From contig NZ_JACRSO010000005.1 in the NCBI RefSeq assembly GCF_014384745.1, forward strand, positions 124,001-188,000: 64,000 nt of DNA. The letters are read 5' to 3'. A program made the position numbers and the translations under genes. The notes below the pieces were generated by a model, which was not told the DNA's origin, did not search any database, and worked only from the letters and a program-made list of their open reading frames with translations. Below are positions 17,054 through 25,332 of the stretch, piece by piece (the stretch's first letter is position 1; every line of letters begins with the position of its first letter). The DNA is from Luoshenia tenuis. Lineage in GTDB: Bacteria; Bacillota; Clostridia; Christensenellales; GCA-900066905.

Positions 17054-18706
17054 ATGAGCAAAACAACCAAATCGTTTGTCGCGGGCGCGGCCATACTGGG
17101 CTTTGCCGGGCTGATCGTCAAGATCATCGGCGCTTTTTACCGCATTCCGCTGACCAATATGATCGGCACCGAGGGCATGGGCATCTATCAGGTGGCCTAC
17201 CCCATCTATTCTACGCTGCTGGTGATCTCCACCTCCGGCATTCCAACGGCTATCAGCAAGATGGTGGCGGAAAAGACCGCCGTGGGGGATTACCGAAATG
17301 CGCACCGCATCTTTCAAGTCGCCTTCCGGGTGCTGCTGATCATCGGCCTGATCACCAGTCTGGTGATGCTGGCGGGCAACCGCCTCATCGCCCAGGGCCT
17401 GGGCGATGAGATGGCGGCAAGCTCCATCATGGCCATCGCGCCGGCGCTGTTCTTCGTCTCCCTGCTCTCGGCCTACCGGGGCTATTTCCAGGGCCTGCAG
17501 CGCATGGTGCCTACCGCGGCCAGCCAGGTGGTCGAGCAGATCGGCAAGCTGGCCATCGGATTATACCTGGCCTACCAGATGTACCTGACCGGCGGCCCGG
17601 CCGCGGGCGCGGCGGGCGCGCTTTTGGGCGTCACTTTAAGCGAAGTGGCGGCGTTGGTGCTGCTGATCGGCATGTATAACCGCAATAAAGGGGAGATCAA
17701 GCAGGATATCCGCCAAAGCCCGCGCAGGCACATCCTCTCTTTCCGCGCGGTGTTGCGCAACCTGGCGGCCATGGCCATCCCCATCACCCTGGGCGGCATC
17801 ATCATGCCGGTGGCGCAGATGATCGATACCGCCATGATCCACGGGCGGCTGGAGGCCATCGGCTACGCGCTGGAAGCCCGGCGCACGCTGCTGGGCATCC
17901 TGACCGGCCAGGTCAATACCCTGGTCAACATGCCCGCAGTGCTGACGGTGGCCCTGTCCATGAGCCTGGTGCCGGCCATCTCCGCCTCGGTGGCGGAGCG
18001 CTCGCCGGTGGCGGTGCGCACCAAGGCCGAAACCGGGCTTAAGCTGGCCATCCTCATCGGCCTGCCCTGCGCGGTGGGCATGTACCTGATGGCGGAACCC
18101 ATCTTATCCATGCTCTACCGCACCGGCACGGCGGATGAAATGGCCATCGCGGTGGAACTGCTGGGGGTGATGAGCATTGCGGTGTTCTTCCTGAGCATCG
18201 TGCAGACCATGACCGGCGTGCTCCAGGGCCTGGGCAAGGTCGGGGTGCCGGTGTTCGCGCTGCTGATCGGCGCGCTGACCAAGGTGGTGGTCAACTACAT
18301 TTTGCTGGGCATCCCCGAGATCAATATCAAAGGCGCGGCGATCTCTACCATCTGCTGCTACTCGGTAGCGGCGCTGGTGGATGTGGTGATGGCCGCCAAG
18401 CTCTCGCATATGCGGCTGCGCTTTGGGGATATGCTGGTGCGCCCGCTGCTCTCGGCCGGGGGCATGGGCGTGGCGGTCTACTTTGTCAACCTGTGGGCGC
18501 GCAAGCTCATCCACAGCAATACCATCGTCACGATCCTGGCCATCGGCGTGGCGGCGCTGGTGTACGTATTCATGCTGCTGATCACCAAGGCCATCCGCCC
18601 GGCGGATATGGCCTATATCCCCGGCGGGGCCAAGATCACGCGGCTGCTGTGCCGGATGCATATTTGGAAAACGCCCCGCAAAGTCAAGGGAGGGAACGGA
18701 CGATGA
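17054..18706 (+). CDS. spoVB: SpoVB/YtgP-family polysaccharide flippase
   Basis: About 550 residues with roughly 14 predicted membrane segments and the MOP-superfamily N-terminus KSFVAGAAILGFAGLIVKII followed by GAFYRIPLTNMIG. SpoVB-like proteins move lipid-linked oligosaccharides across the membrane during spore cortex synthesis. Close paralogues (YtgP, MurJ-like) act in vegetative wall synthesis. Placement next to spoVT and mazG corresponds to yabM of B. subtilis, so SpoVB versus a general flippase remains open. The start at 17054 is behind AAAGG. Its stop overlaps the mazG start (ATGA). Confidence 0.88.
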   Translation: MSKTTKSFVAGAAILGFAGLIVKIIGAFYRIPLTNMIGTEGMGIYQVAYPIYSTLLVISTSGIPTAISKMVAEKTAVGDYRNAHRIFQVAFRVLLIIGLITSLVMLAGNRLIAQGLGDEMAASSIMAIAPALFFVSLLSAYRGYFQGLQRMVPTAASQVVEQIGKLAIGLYLAYQMYLTGGPAAGAAGALLGVTLSEVAALVLLIGMYNRNKGEIKQDIRQSPRRHILSFRAVLRNLAAMAIPITLGGIIMPVAQMIDTAMIHGRLEAIGYALEARRTLLGILTGQVNTLVNMPAVLTVALSMSLVPAISASVAERSPVAVRTKAETGLKLAILIGLPCAVGMYLMAEPILSMLYRTGTADEMAIAVELLGVMSIAVFFLSIVQTMTGVLQGLGKVGVPVFALLIGALTKVVVNYILLGIPEINIKGAAISTICCYSVAALVDVVMAAKLSHMRLRFGDMLVRPLLSAGGMGVAVYFVNLWARKLIHSNTIVTILAIGVAALVYVFMLLITKAIRPADMAYIPGGAKITRLLCRMHIWKTPRKVKGGNGR

Positions 18707-20169
18707 AGCAGTTAACGCTGGTAGGCCTGGGGCCGGAGCAGGCCAAATGGCTGACGCTGGAGGCCGTGCAGGCGCTAAGCGGCGCGGACGCGGTGCTGCT
18801 GCGCACGCAAAAGCATGGCGCCGCAGACTATCTAAAGGAAAACGGGCTGGCCTTTACGGCGCTGGACGCGCTATATGAGGAAGCGGCGGATTTTGACGCG
18901 CTCAACGCCGCGCTGATCGCGCGCATCCTCTCCACACCGGGGGAAAATGTGGCCTTCGGCGTGCCGGGGGACGGCATTCACGGCGAGGCCGTGGTGCAGC
19001 CGCTGCTGCGCGAGGCCAGGGCGCGGGGCATCGCCTGCCGCTTTGTGGCCGGGGTATCGGCCGCCGCGCCCGCCGCAGGGGCTGCGGCGCTGGAGGGCCT
19101 GTTGCCCGAGGGGGAAGGGTATACCCTGCTCAGCGCGCAGGACCTGCCCGATACCCGGCCAAACCCCGAACTGCCGCTGATCGTCGCCCAGCTGGACAAC
19201 CCTTTGCTGGCGGGGGCGTGTAAGCTGGCGCTGGCCGAAAGCTATGGGGACGATATGCCCGCCTGCCTGTATGATGCCGGCGAGGATAAGGCCCAGACGC
19301 TGCCCCTTTACGAGCTGGATCGCCAGAGCGTTACCCACCTGAGCACCCTGGTGCTGCCCGCCCAGGCGCGCAGGGAGCGGGTGCGCTATACTTTTGATGA
19401 TCTGCTCTCCATCATGCGCACGCTGCGCGGGCCCCAGGGCTGCCCCTGGGATAAGGAGCAGACCCACGAGAGCTTAAAGCCGTATGTGATCGAGGAGGCC
19501 TACGAGGTGGCGGATGCCATCGCCCTGCAGGATATGGACAAGCTCTCCGACGAGCTGGGGGATCTGCTGTTGCAGGTGGTGTTCCACGCCCAGGTGGCTG
19601 CTGAACGCGGGGATTTTGACGACCGGGACATCTGCACCCACATCTGCGAGAAGATGATCCGCCGCCATCCCCACATCTTTGCAGATGGTAAGGCGGGCGA
19701 TGCCGAGGCGGTGCTGGATACCTGGGAGGAGATCAAGAAAAAGGAAAAGCAGCTGCGCACCCAGACCGAGGTGATGCAGGACGTGCCCCGCACCTTCCCG
19801 GCGCTGATGCGGGCGGCAAAAGTGCAGCAAAAGGCCAAAAAAGTGGGGTTTGACTGGGAATATATTGAAGACGCCCTGGGGAAGATAGAAGAAGAATCGC
19901 GGGAATTCATGGCGGAGTACAAGGCGCAGCCCCGCAGTGAGGATAAGCTGACCCTGGAGATGGGCGACCTGCTCTTTGCCGTGGTCAACGTGGCCAGGAT
20001 GGCCGGCGTACAGCCGGAAATGGCGCTTAACGCCTCTACGGAGAAGTTCATCCGCCGTTTTAACTATGTGGAAAGCCGCGCCGCCCAGCTGGGCCGCAGC
20101 CTGCAGGAGATGACGCTGCCCGAGATGGACGCCCTGTGGGAGGAGGCCAAGGCTAAAGGCATCGGCTAA
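18703..20169 (+). CDS. mazG: MazG nucleotide pyrophosphohydrolase with N-terminal tetrapyrrole-methylase domain (YabN)
   Basis: 488 residues in the two-domain YabN layout. Residues 1-220 form a tetrapyrrole (corrin/porphyrin) methylase-like domain (LTLVGLGPEQAKWLT). Its usual PGHP-type loop reads VPGDGIHGEA here, so methyltransferase activity is doubtful. Residues about 225-488 are MazG, with GCPWDKEQTHESLKPY, the metal-binding EEAYEVADA and DELGDLLLQVVFH, and RRHPHIF. MazG hydrolyses aberrant or signalling NTPs. It overlaps spoVB by four bases and precedes hup and rqcP. Confidence 0.95.
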   Translation: MKQLTLVGLGPEQAKWLTLEAVQALSGADAVLLRTQKHGAADYLKENGLAFTALDALYEEAADFDALNAALIARILSTPGENVAFGVPGDGIHGEAVVQPLLREARARGIACRFVAGVSAAAPAAGAAALEGLLPEGEGYTLLSAQDLPDTRPNPELPLIVAQLDNPLLAGACKLALAESYGDDMPACLYDAGEDKAQTLPLYELDRQSVTHLSTLVLPAQARRERVRYTFDDLLSIMRTLRGPQGCPWDKEQTHESLKPYVIEEAYEVADAIALQDMDKLSDELGDLLLQVVFHAQVAAERGDFDDRDICTHICEKMIRRHPHIFADGKAGDAEAVLDTWEEIKKKEKQLRTQTEVMQDVPRTFPALMRAAKVQQKAKKVGFDWEYIEDALGKIEEESREFMAEYKAQPRSEDKLTLEMGDLLFAVVNVARMAGVQPEMALNASTEKFIRRFNYVESRAAQLGRSLQEMTLPEMDALWEEAKAKGIG

Positions 20170-20236
20170 AGGGCTTGGATACAGAATATTTACGGTTTTT
20201 TTCGGCCGTAAGAGAAGGAGATTCCAATTATATAGC

Positions 20237-20252
20237 GAATTAAGATTAATTC
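20237..20252. promoter_or_regulatory. Palindrome upstream of hup
   Basis: GAATTAAGATTAATTC has 7-bp arms around a GA centre, in the AT-rich 124-bp gap before the HU gene. It may be an operator. I see no clear promoter boxes to place it against. Confidence 0.35.
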
Positions 20253-20293
20253 AGGTTCGTTTATCTTTTAAGTAAAATAGGAGGTTTCAACTT

Positions 20294-20569
20294 ATGAACA
20301 AAGCAGAATTGGTTATGGCGGTTGCCGAAAAGTGCGATTGCACGAAGAAAGATGCAGAAGCGGCCGTAAATGCCTTTGTGTCGGTTGTGTCGGAAGCGTT
20401 GGCAAAGGGCGACAAGGTCCAGATCGTGGGCTTTGGCAACTTTGAGGTGCGTGAGCGCGCCGAGCGCATGGGCCGCAATCCTTTGACGAAGGAAGAGATC
20501 ACCATCCCGGCGTCCAAGAGCCCGGTTTTCAAACCCGGCAAGCTGCTCAAGGATTCCGTGAACCACTAA
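20294..20569 (+). CDS. hup: HU-family DNA-binding protein
   Basis: 91 residues, the standard HU length. The dimerisation helices (MNKAELVMAVAEKCDCTKKD) are followed by VQIVGFGNFEVRERAER and the DNA-intercalating arm with GRNPLTKEEITIPASKSPVF and the final FKPGKLLKDSV. HU compacts and bends the chromosome. RBS is AGGAGG. Placement between mazG and rqcP is common in Clostridia, while Bacillus lacks hup at this spot. Confidence 0.97.
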   Translation: MNKAELVMAVAEKCDCTKKDAEAAVNAFVSVVSEALAKGDKVQIVGFGNFEVRERAERMGRNPLTKEEITIPASKSPVFKPGKLLKDSVNH

Positions 20570-20636
20570 ACCATAAAATGGGTTGGCCGGGCTGCGCGCA
20601 TGCGGGCCCGGCTTTCTTATGCTATAGGGGGATAAG

Positions 20637-20879
20637 ATGAGGTTAGATAAGTATTTGAAGGTTTCGCGCATCATCAAACGCCGCACCGTGGCCAACGAGG
20701 CCTGCGATGCGGGCCGCGTATCGCTCAACGGCCGGCAGGCCAAGGCGGGCAGCGAGGTCAAGCCGGGGGATGAGATCGCCATCCAGTTTGGCGAAAAGCT
20801 GCTGCGCTATGAGGTGCTGCGGGTATCCGAGCACGTGCCCAAGGGCGAGGCGGCGGAGATGTACCGCCCGCTGAACTAG
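20637..20879 (+). CDS. rqcP: S4-domain RNA-binding protein RqcP (YabO)
   Basis: 80 residues that are one S4 domain: MRLDKYLKVSRIIKRRTVAN, AGRVSLNGRQAK and VKPGDEIAIQFGEKLLRYEV. This aligns well with B. subtilis YabO/RqcP, which works with RqcH on stalled 50S subunits to add alanine tails to incomplete proteins. The position after mazG matches yabO. The genes that should follow, yabP, yabQ and divIC, are not here. Confidence 0.93.
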   Translation: MRLDKYLKVSRIIKRRTVANEACDAGRVSLNGRQAKAGSEVKPGDEIAIQFGEKLLRYEVLRVSEHVPKGEAAEMYRPLN

Positions 20880-20894
20880 GGGGCGCATTTGGGT

Positions 20895-22076
20895 ATGGAG
20901 GTAGGAGCGGTCATCGTCGCGGCCGGGCGGGGCAACCGCATGGGCGCGGATGTGAATAAGGTGTTTTTGCCGCTATGCGGTAAAAGCGTTTTGGCCTGGT
21001 CGGTTCAGGCTTTTATGGACTTTGGGGTGCGCCGCATCGCCGTGGTGCTGGCCCCCGGCGAGGAGGGGGCGGCGCGTGAAGCGCTGAAGCCCTTGAAAGG
21101 GGAGGCCCAGGTGACGTTTGCCAATGGGGGCGCCCAGCGCACCCAATCGGTCTGCGCGGGGCTGTGCGCCCTGGGGGAGGGGATCGATTACGTACTGATC
21201 CACGACGGGGCGCGGCCGCTGGTCACGGGCGAGGTGATCGGCGCGGCGCTGGCCTCGGCCCGGGAGAAGGGCAGCGGCATTGCGGCCCTGCCGGTGAAGG
21301 ATACCATCAAGCTGACCGACGGAGAGGGGAAGATCCTCTCCACGCCTGAGCGGGCCAACCTGTACGCGGTGCAGACCCCGCAGGCCTTCTGCTTTGAGGC
21401 GATCATGCAGGCCCATGCCGCCGCGGCGCAGGCGGGCGCCAACGCCACGGACGACGCGGCCCTGCTCGAGGAGATGGGACAAATGGTTTACTTATCCAAA
21501 GGGGACGAGGAGAATATCAAGCTGACCACGCCCCAGGACATGGCGCTGGCCCGCCAGATCCTGCGGCGCAGGCAGGGTGCGCGGCCCGGCCCGCGGATCG
21601 GCACCGGCTTTGACGTGCACGCGCTGGTGCAGGGGCGGGCGCTGATCCTGGGCGGGGTCAATATCCCCTACGAAAAGGGGCTTTTGGGCCATAGCGATGC
21701 GGACGTGCTGACCCACGCGGTGATGGATGCGCTGCTGGGCGCCGCTGCGCTGGGGGATATCGGCAAGCTGTTTCCGGATAACGACCCGGCCTATGCGGGG
21801 GCGGACAGCATCGCGCTGCTGGAGCAGGTGGCCGCGCGCGTGCGGCAGGCCGGGTATGCCATCGGAAATGTGGATGCCACCATCGTGGCCCAGGCCCCCA
21901 AGTGCGCCCCGCATATTGGGCGCATGCGGGAGAATCTGGCCCGGGCCATGGGCATCGGCTTAGGGCAGGTGGGGCTCAAGGCCACCACCACCGAGCATAT
22001 GGGCTTTGAGGGCCGGGGCGAGGGCATCAGCGCCCAGGCGGCCGCAATCCTCTATCCATCGGATGCGGATATTTAA
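20895..22076 (+). CDS. ispDF: Bifunctional IspD-IspF (MEP pathway)
   Basis: About 393 residues joining two enzymes of the non-mevalonate isoprenoid pathway. Residues 1-225 are the IspD cytidylyltransferase (VGAVIVAAGRGNRMGADVNK, LIHDGARPLV, VQTPQAF). Residues about 235-393 are the IspF cyclodiphosphate synthase (GTGFDVHAL with metal ligands, LGHSDADVLTHAVMDALLGA, TTEHMGFEGRGEG). IspE, the intervening step, is not in the window. The start may be the ATG at 20895 or a TTG at 20889. I prefer the ATG. Fusion is best known from Alphaproteobacteria and Campylobacter, and less usual in Firmicutes. Confidence 0.95.
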   Translation: MEVGAVIVAAGRGNRMGADVNKVFLPLCGKSVLAWSVQAFMDFGVRRIAVVLAPGEEGAAREALKPLKGEAQVTFANGGAQRTQSVCAGLCALGEGIDYVLIHDGARPLVTGEVIGAALASAREKGSGIAALPVKDTIKLTDGEGKILSTPERANLYAVQTPQAFCFEAIMQAHAAAAQAGANATDDAALLEEMGQMVYLSKGDEENIKLTTPQDMALARQILRRRQGARPGPRIGTGFDVHALVQGRALILGGVNIPYEKGLLGHSDADVLTHAVMDALLGAAALGDIGKLFPDNDPAYAGADSIALLEQVAARVRQAGYAIGNVDATIVAQAPKCAPHIGRMRENLARAMGIGLGQVGLKATTTEHMGFEGRGEGISAQAAAILYPSDADI

Positions 22077-22096
22077 GCGCCGCCCGCGCATAGGCT

Positions 22097-22152
22097 ATTA
22101 TAACCAATACGTGCGCCGCGGTATTTGCGGCGACGCCGTTTATTGGTATAAT
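22097..22152 (+). promoter_or_regulatory. Nested inverted repeat containing a -10 box
   Basis: ATTATAACCAATA (22097-22109) is mirrored, with one bulge, by TATTGGTATAAT (22141-22152). Between them CGCCGC and GCGGCG form a second stem. The right arm contains TATAAT (22147-22152), with TTGCGG 16 bp upstream. It could be the promoter of the next gene folded into an operator or cruciform. Confidence 0.45.
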
Positions 22153-22183
22153 GAGGGCATCAATAAAGAGCTGAGAGGTCAAT

Positions 22184-23539
22184 ATGCAGCGCAAGCGTTA
22201 TCACCACAACCGCAAACGCAACCCCATGGCCGTAGCGCCAAGGCCCCGCGCGGGGAGCAGACCGGCCCCTGCCCGCGGCAAGGCTATTGCCGCAGGGGCC
22301 GGCGCGTTGGCCCTGGCAGCGGCGCTGGGGCTATTTCTGTGGCGCCCCTGGGTAGATGAGCCGGCGCCTGTCAGTGTAAGCGCACCTGGCGGGGAGATTA
22401 CGTTAGCGCCTGCAACGCCCGGCCCAGGCGAATCCCGGGCGCAGGCGGGGGACGCTACCGCGGGCGTGTGGGCGCCGGAGCTGGATTTTCAGTACCTGAA
22501 CCAGCCCTGCCTTTATGGGGATGAGCTGCTCTTTTCCGCCGGGGATGGGGCGATCGATAAACCGGTGCTCAGCGGGCTGTACCTGTACTCGCTGCGGGAT
22601 GAGACCTGCCAGCAGGTGGCTAAGACCGAGATCGAAAACGGGGAGATCTACGAAACCCAGATAAACGACCGGTATATCTGCTATGTGGATAGCGATATGG
22701 CCCAGAATAACGTGATCTATTGTATCGACCGGGCGAGCGGGGCGCGCACCCGGATCAAGGAGTGCCCCAACGGCAAGCCCAAGCTGCGCCTGGCGGGGGA
22801 CAGCCTGATCTGGATGGAGCAGACCGACGAGAATGTGGATAAGCTCTACCTGATCGACCTGAAATCGCAGGAGAATATCGCCCTTGCCACCTTTGAGGAT
22901 GCGGCCACCTATGGGGTGAGCGCGCCCTGCATTACGGATAGCGCCATCCTTTGGGCCGCGCCGGATCCGGACCAGAGCGCGCAGCAACGGGAGGCGGGCG
23001 AAAAGAGCGTGATCCAGGTGTTCCAGTATCTCTCCGAATCCCAGGTGGACGAGGAGGGCAACCTGATCTTTGACACCTATGCGCCCGGCACCTATGTGCA
23101 CGAGCCGGTGGCCTGTGGGGACGCCATCGCGTGGATCGACGCCAATAAGGCGCCGGAATCCAAGCTGTACTTGAGCGTGGGCCAGGGCAAGGCCCATCTG
23201 GTAGATGAGAATGTGACCGCCTACGCCATAGGCGAGGGATACCTGTGCTACAGCCGGGATGAGGCGATATGGGCCTACCGCTGGGCGGATGGGCAGTACT
23301 TCCGACTCTCGCCCGAGGGGCAAAAGGCCATGCTGCCCGCCATGGCGGGCAAGACCGTGCTCTGGTTCGACGTGACGAATTTGCAGGAGCAAAAGGACAA
23401 GTATTGCCTCCAGCGCCTGGATTGCGAGGGCGGCATGGCGGCCTACCGGGCAGAGCTGGCCGCGCAGCCCGCGCCGGAGCCCGAGGCTACGCCGGAGACG
23501 GAACCTGCGCCAGAGCCCACGCCGCAGGAAGATTCGTAA
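22184..23539 (+). CDS. Membrane-anchored extracellular protein, possible beta-propeller
   Basis: 451 residues. A basic N-terminus (residues 1-35, many Arg/His/Pro) precedes a single membrane segment, AIAAGAGALALAAALGLFLW, so the bulk is extracellular. Residues about 90-420 contain repeated short strands ending in motifs such as RYICYVDSD, LIWMEQTD, AIAWIDA and LCYSRDEA. These resemble the blades of TolB/DUF5050-like propellers. The C-terminus is a Pro/Glu/Thr tail. No enzyme motif is visible. It precedes radA by 17 nt, so the two may be co-transcribed. Confidence 0.75.
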   Translation: MQRKRYHHNRKRNPMAVAPRPRAGSRPAPARGKAIAAGAGALALAAALGLFLWRPWVDEPAPVSVSAPGGEITLAPATPGPGESRAQAGDATAGVWAPELDFQYLNQPCLYGDELLFSAGDGAIDKPVLSGLYLYSLRDETCQQVAKTEIENGEIYETQINDRYICYVDSDMAQNNVIYCIDRASGARTRIKECPNGKPKLRLAGDSLIWMEQTDENVDKLYLIDLKSQENIALATFEDAATYGVSAPCITDSAILWAAPDPDQSAQQREAGEKSVIQVFQYLSESQVDEEGNLIFDTYAPGTYVHEPVACGDAIAWIDANKAPESKLYLSVGQGKAHLVDENVTAYAIGEGYLCYSRDEAIWAYRWADGQYFRLSPEGQKAMLPAMAGKTVLWFDVTNLQEQKDKYCLQRLDCEGGMAAYRAELAAQPAPEPEATPETEPAPEPTPQEDS

Positions 23540-23556
23540 AGGGGAAGGATAGAGCG

Positions 23557-24924
23557 ATGGCCAAGGAAAAGACGGTTTTTTTCTGCTCCAACTGCGGGCA
23601 GGAGTCCATCCGGTGGGTGGGGCGCTGCCCTGGCTGCGGGGAATATAATACCATGACCGAGCAGAAGGTGGCCGCGGCCGCCAAGCCCGGGGCCCGGGGG
23701 GCGCGCAGCACCGCGCACAAGATGCGGCCGGTGCGGATCGACGAGATCCCCGCGCAGGACCATGCGCGCCGCTCCACCGGCTTTACGGAGCTGGACCGGG
23801 TGCTGGGGGGCGGGCTGGTGCCGGGCAGCCTGGTGCTGCTGGGGGGCGACCCGGGCATCGGCAAATCCACCATCCTTTTGCAGGTATCCGGCGCGCTGGC
23901 GGCGGGGGGTACCCGGGTGCTGTACGTGTCCGGGGAGGAATCCGCCCGGCAGATCAAGATGCGGGCGGCCCGGCTTTCTGTGGACGCGCCGGAGCTTTAC
24001 GTCCTGGCTGAAACGCAGATGGAGGCGGTGCTCTCCGAGGCCGAGGAGATGAAGCCCGACCTTTTGATCATCGACTCGGTGCAGACCCTGTACTGCGAGG
24101 CGCTGACCAGCGCGCCGGGCAGCGTATCCCAGGTGCACGAGGTGACCGGGCACCTGATGCGCCTGGCCAAGACCATGGGCTGCGCCATCGTGCTGGTGGG
24201 GCATGTGACCAAGGAGGGGGCCATCGCCGGGCCGCGGGTGCTCGAGCACATGGTGGACGCGGTGCTGTATTTTGAGGGGGATCGCCACCATCAGTTCCGC
24301 ATCCTGCGGGCGGTCAAAAACCGCTTTGGCTCCACCAACGAGATCGGCCTTTTTGAGATGAAGAATCAGGGCATCGTACAGGTGGACAACCCCTCGGAGA
24401 TGTTTCTTTCCTCCCGGCCGGAGCCGGTGCCGGGCAGCGGCGTGGTCTGCGCCATGGAGGGCACCCGGCCGGTACTGGTGGAGCTGCAGGCATTGGTCAC
24501 CACCACCTCGTTTGGCATGCCGCGCAGGCAGGCCTCGGGGGTGGATTATAACCGGTTGATCTTGATGGCGGCGGTGCTGGAAAAAAAGATGCACCTGGCG
24601 CTTGGCAACCAGGATATCTATATCAACGTGGCCGGCGGCCTGCGCCTGGACGAGCCGGCGGTGGACCTGGGGATCGCCATGATGATCGTCTCCTCTTTCC
24701 GGGGCAAGGCCCTGCCTATGGACATGGTGTGCATCGGCGAGATCGGCCTGACCGGGGAGGTGCGCGGCGTGCCCCAGATGGAGCGGCGGCTGGCCGAGTG
24801 CGTAAAGCTGGGTTTTCACCGCTGCGTGGTGCCCAAAGACGGGCTGCGGGGCGTGGCCTTGCCGGATGGGATCGAACTTGTAGCTATCGAGCACGTGGGC
24901 GACGCGATGGAATTGATGATGTAA
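23557..24924 (+). CDS. radA: DNA repair protein RadA
   Basis: 455 residues, complete. The N-terminal zinc finger is FFCSNCGQESIRWVGRCPGC. The RecA-like ATPase has Walker A GGDPGIGKST and LLIIDSVQT, followed by the RadA-specific KNRFG motif (AVKNRFGSTNEIG). The C-terminal domain is Lon-protease-like (GGLRLDEPAVDLGIAM). RadA is a helicase-like factor that helps RecA extend strand exchange. In Bacillus it is followed by disA. Here it is followed by a gene-free stretch and crcB. Confidence 0.97.
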   Translation: MAKEKTVFFCSNCGQESIRWVGRCPGCGEYNTMTEQKVAAAAKPGARGARSTAHKMRPVRIDEIPAQDHARRSTGFTELDRVLGGGLVPGSLVLLGGDPGIGKSTILLQVSGALAAGGTRVLYVSGEESARQIKMRAARLSVDAPELYVLAETQMEAVLSEAEEMKPDLLIIDSVQTLYCEALTSAPGSVSQVHEVTGHLMRLAKTMGCAIVLVGHVTKEGAIAGPRVLEHMVDAVLYFEGDRHHQFRILRAVKNRFGSTNEIGLFEMKNQGIVQVDNPSEMFLSSRPEPVPGSGVVCAMEGTRPVLVELQALVTTTSFGMPRRQASGVDYNRLILMAAVLEKKMHLALGNQDIYINVAGGLRLDEPAVDLGIAMMIVSSFRGKALPMDMVCIGEIGLTGEVRGVPQMERRLAECVKLGFHRCVVPKDGLRGVALPDGIELVAIEHVGDAMELMM

Positions 24925-24931
24925 AGGAATT

Positions 24932-25161
24932 GGGGCGTTTGTGCAAACCGGTTACGCCCTGGCGGGGCTGCGGCAGGCCCGATAGAAACGCCCCTTGGAT
25001 CCGCTGATAGCTGGCCATGCGCGCCGCCTTGAGCTGTTTGAAGCGTTTTGCGCGGGCGGATGAGCTTGCACGGGGTTTTTGCCCCGGCCCCCAACCTGCG
25101 AAGGCGGGAAGGCTAGCCCGATGGCGCGCGTGAGGAGCGGTCGGCAGCACCGCTTCCTTTT
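24932..25161 (+). ncRNA. Unassigned structured region downstream of radA (possible ncRNA or 3' UTR)
   Basis: About 280 bp follow radA without a credible gene. A perfect 9-bp stem (GGGGCGTTT at 24932-24940 and AAACGCCCC at 24986-24994) closes a 45-nt loop that can pair further. CGGGG/CCCCG (25071-25086) forms another hairpin. GGAGCGGT and ACCGCTTC (25134-25156) are followed by CTTTT, a plausible terminator. I recognise no Rfam family by eye (not tmRNA, SRP, 6S or RNase P). Confidence 0.35.
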
Positions 25162-25210
25162 GCGTCTGGCGGCTGGATTCCCGTGCGCGGCTGTGGTAGA
25201 ATAAAGCTTA

Positions 25211-25276
25211 ATGGGGAATGAAGTGCTCCCCGGACCATAAGGCCCGAACCGCTGGTAAAGCTGATGACTTCTGCAG
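25211..25276 (+). promoter_or_regulatory. Fluoride riboswitch (crcB motif)
   Basis: The sequence carries the conserved pieces of the crcB motif: ATGGGGAATG at the start, CTCCCC, the invariant CCGAACCGC-like block GGCCCGAACCGC, and the 3' GCTGATGACTTCTGC. It lies immediately before the fluoride channel gene, the standard arrangement. A -10-like TAGAAT at 25197-25202 would start transcription right at the aptamer. Confidence 0.93.
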
Positions 25277-25303
25277 GGATGCAGGAGAAGTCGGCTTATT
25301 TTT
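25259..25303 (+). terminator. Riboswitch expression-platform terminator
   Basis: AGCTGATGACTTCT, the 3' end of the aptamer, pairs with AGAAGTCGGCT, with an inner CTGCA/TGCAG stem, and is followed by TTATTTTTA. Aptamer and terminator share bases, so fluoride binding should prevent termination and switch crcB on. Confidence 0.8.
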
Positions 25304-25332
25304 ATGCCCTAAGGGCAGGGAGGTCATTTGAG

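Noticed and set aside
24884..25150. Minus-strand 88-codon frame in the radA-crcB gap
   Set aside because: Overlaps the 3' end of radA, has no RBS and no recognisable sequence; the gap is better read as structured RNA.
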